The translations under genes were made by a program, and so were the position numbers. Under the pieces are notes generated by a model. The model was given only the letters and a program-made list of their open reading frames with translations. It had not been told where the DNA came from and did not search any database. A stretch of 6,108 nt of DNA, from positions 1 to 6,108 of the forward strand of contig CAIQPO010000031.1 of the NCBI GenBank assembly GCA_903873735.1, read 5' to 3'. This DNA comes from Candidatus Collierbacteria bacterium. Lineage in GTDB: Bacteria; Patescibacteriota; Microgenomatia; UBA1400; MFAQ01. Below are positions 5,981 to 6,108 of the stretch, piece after piece (positions within the stretch are counted from its first letter, which is position 1; every line of letters begins with the position of its first letter).

Positions 5981-5986
5981 TCACCT
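5981..5986 (-). promoter_or_regulatory. ribosome binding site AGGTGA of the PLD nuclease gene
   Basis: On the minus strand AGGTGA ends three bases before the ATG at 5977, with its AGG core six bases away. It overlaps the TAG stop of the upstream gene by two bases, which ties translation of the two genes together and supports the chosen start. Confidence 0.55.
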
Positions 5987-6108
5987 ACATGTTATCAATA
6001 AATACAATCTCGCCATCTACCTCTTTGATCCCGAGTTCATCCAGTTTATAATACGTCCTTATAACACTGTCGAATAAGGGTTCCACCTGTGAGACAGTGA
6101 GCTCACCA
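5985..6108 (-). CDS. partial gene, last 40 residues of an unidentified protein
   Basis: An open frame enters from the right edge on the minus strand and ends with TAG at 5987-5985, leaving 40 residues with no internal stop. The tail contains GELTVSQVEPLF and later GIKEVDGEIVFIDNM. It has no motif I recognise. It stops seven bases before the PLD nuclease ATG, and its stop overlaps that gene's ribosome site, so it is probably the upstream gene of the same operon. Because standalone PLD domains of this type have relatives fused to helicases, a helicase is one possibility, but the visible tail does not show it. A frame this short can be open by chance; the coupling is the main support. Confidence 0.5.
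   Translation of the reverse strand, partial: GELTVSQVEPLFDSVIRTYYKLDELGIKEVDGEIVFIDNM

Noticed and set aside
6097..6106. Palindrome GTGAGCTCAC at the right edge, considered as an operator.
   Set aside because: It lies in the open frame of the partial gene, at the window end, with no promoter beside it, so nothing supports a regulatory role.
1..6108. CRISPR array, transposase, insertion-sequence ends or recoded TGA codons.
   Set aside because: No regularly spaced repeats, no transposase or long terminal inverted repeats were seen, and TGA ends the gene at 5032 without in-frame TGA elsewhere in the called genes.

Overview
The window looks like part of an integrative or conjugative element from a Gram-positive-like bacterium, most plausibly a Candidate Phyla Radiation / Patescibacteria lineage. 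The reasons are a short VirB4 ATPase of the monoderm type, a membrane-anchored M23 peptidase directly behind it, compact genes with 1-7 base gaps or short overlaps, and small XRE and orphan proteins. The taxon is an inference. A Bacillota-type element is not excluded. TAA, TAG and TGA all act as stops, so the code looks standard.

Layout. (1) Positions 3-2416, plus strand: conjugation genes, a VirB4-like ATPase followed after 2 bases by an M23 metallopeptidase. (2) Positions 2422-5032, plus strand: an AT-rich two-gene cassette. The first gene encodes a 609-aa DUF4209 protein with a C-terminal RNxxxHG motif. The second overlaps it by 8 bases and encodes a 262-aa unrecognised protein with an R-x6-H / NKIKHG motif. 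Both motifs fit HEPN-type RNase active sites. (3) Positions 5105-5308, plus strand: a 67-aa XRE-family helix-turn-helix regulator with its own promoter. (4) Positions 5305-6108, minus strand, convergent with the regulator: the 3' end of an unidentified gene, a single-HKD phospholipase-D-type nuclease, and a 74-aa orphan, all tightly packed.

The most interesting part is the paired HEPN-like cassette. It sits directly behind conjugation genes, is clearly AT-richer than both sides (17-19 G/C per 60 bases in two sampled lines, against 25-31 per 60 in sampled flanking lines), and starts from a perfect TATAAT embedded in the last codons of the peptidase gene. I propose it as a candidate defence or RNA-cleaving toxin system carried as cargo by the element. 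The same promoter layout, TATAAT 6-8 bases before an ATG with no ribosome binding site, precedes both the first HEPN-like gene and the XRE gene, so both mRNAs are predicted to be leaderless or nearly so. The XRE protein could regulate itself or the cassette, and the HKD nuclease on the other strand adds a second possible nucleic-acid-cleaving activity. The HEPN assignments rest on motifs only; no structure or database search was possible.
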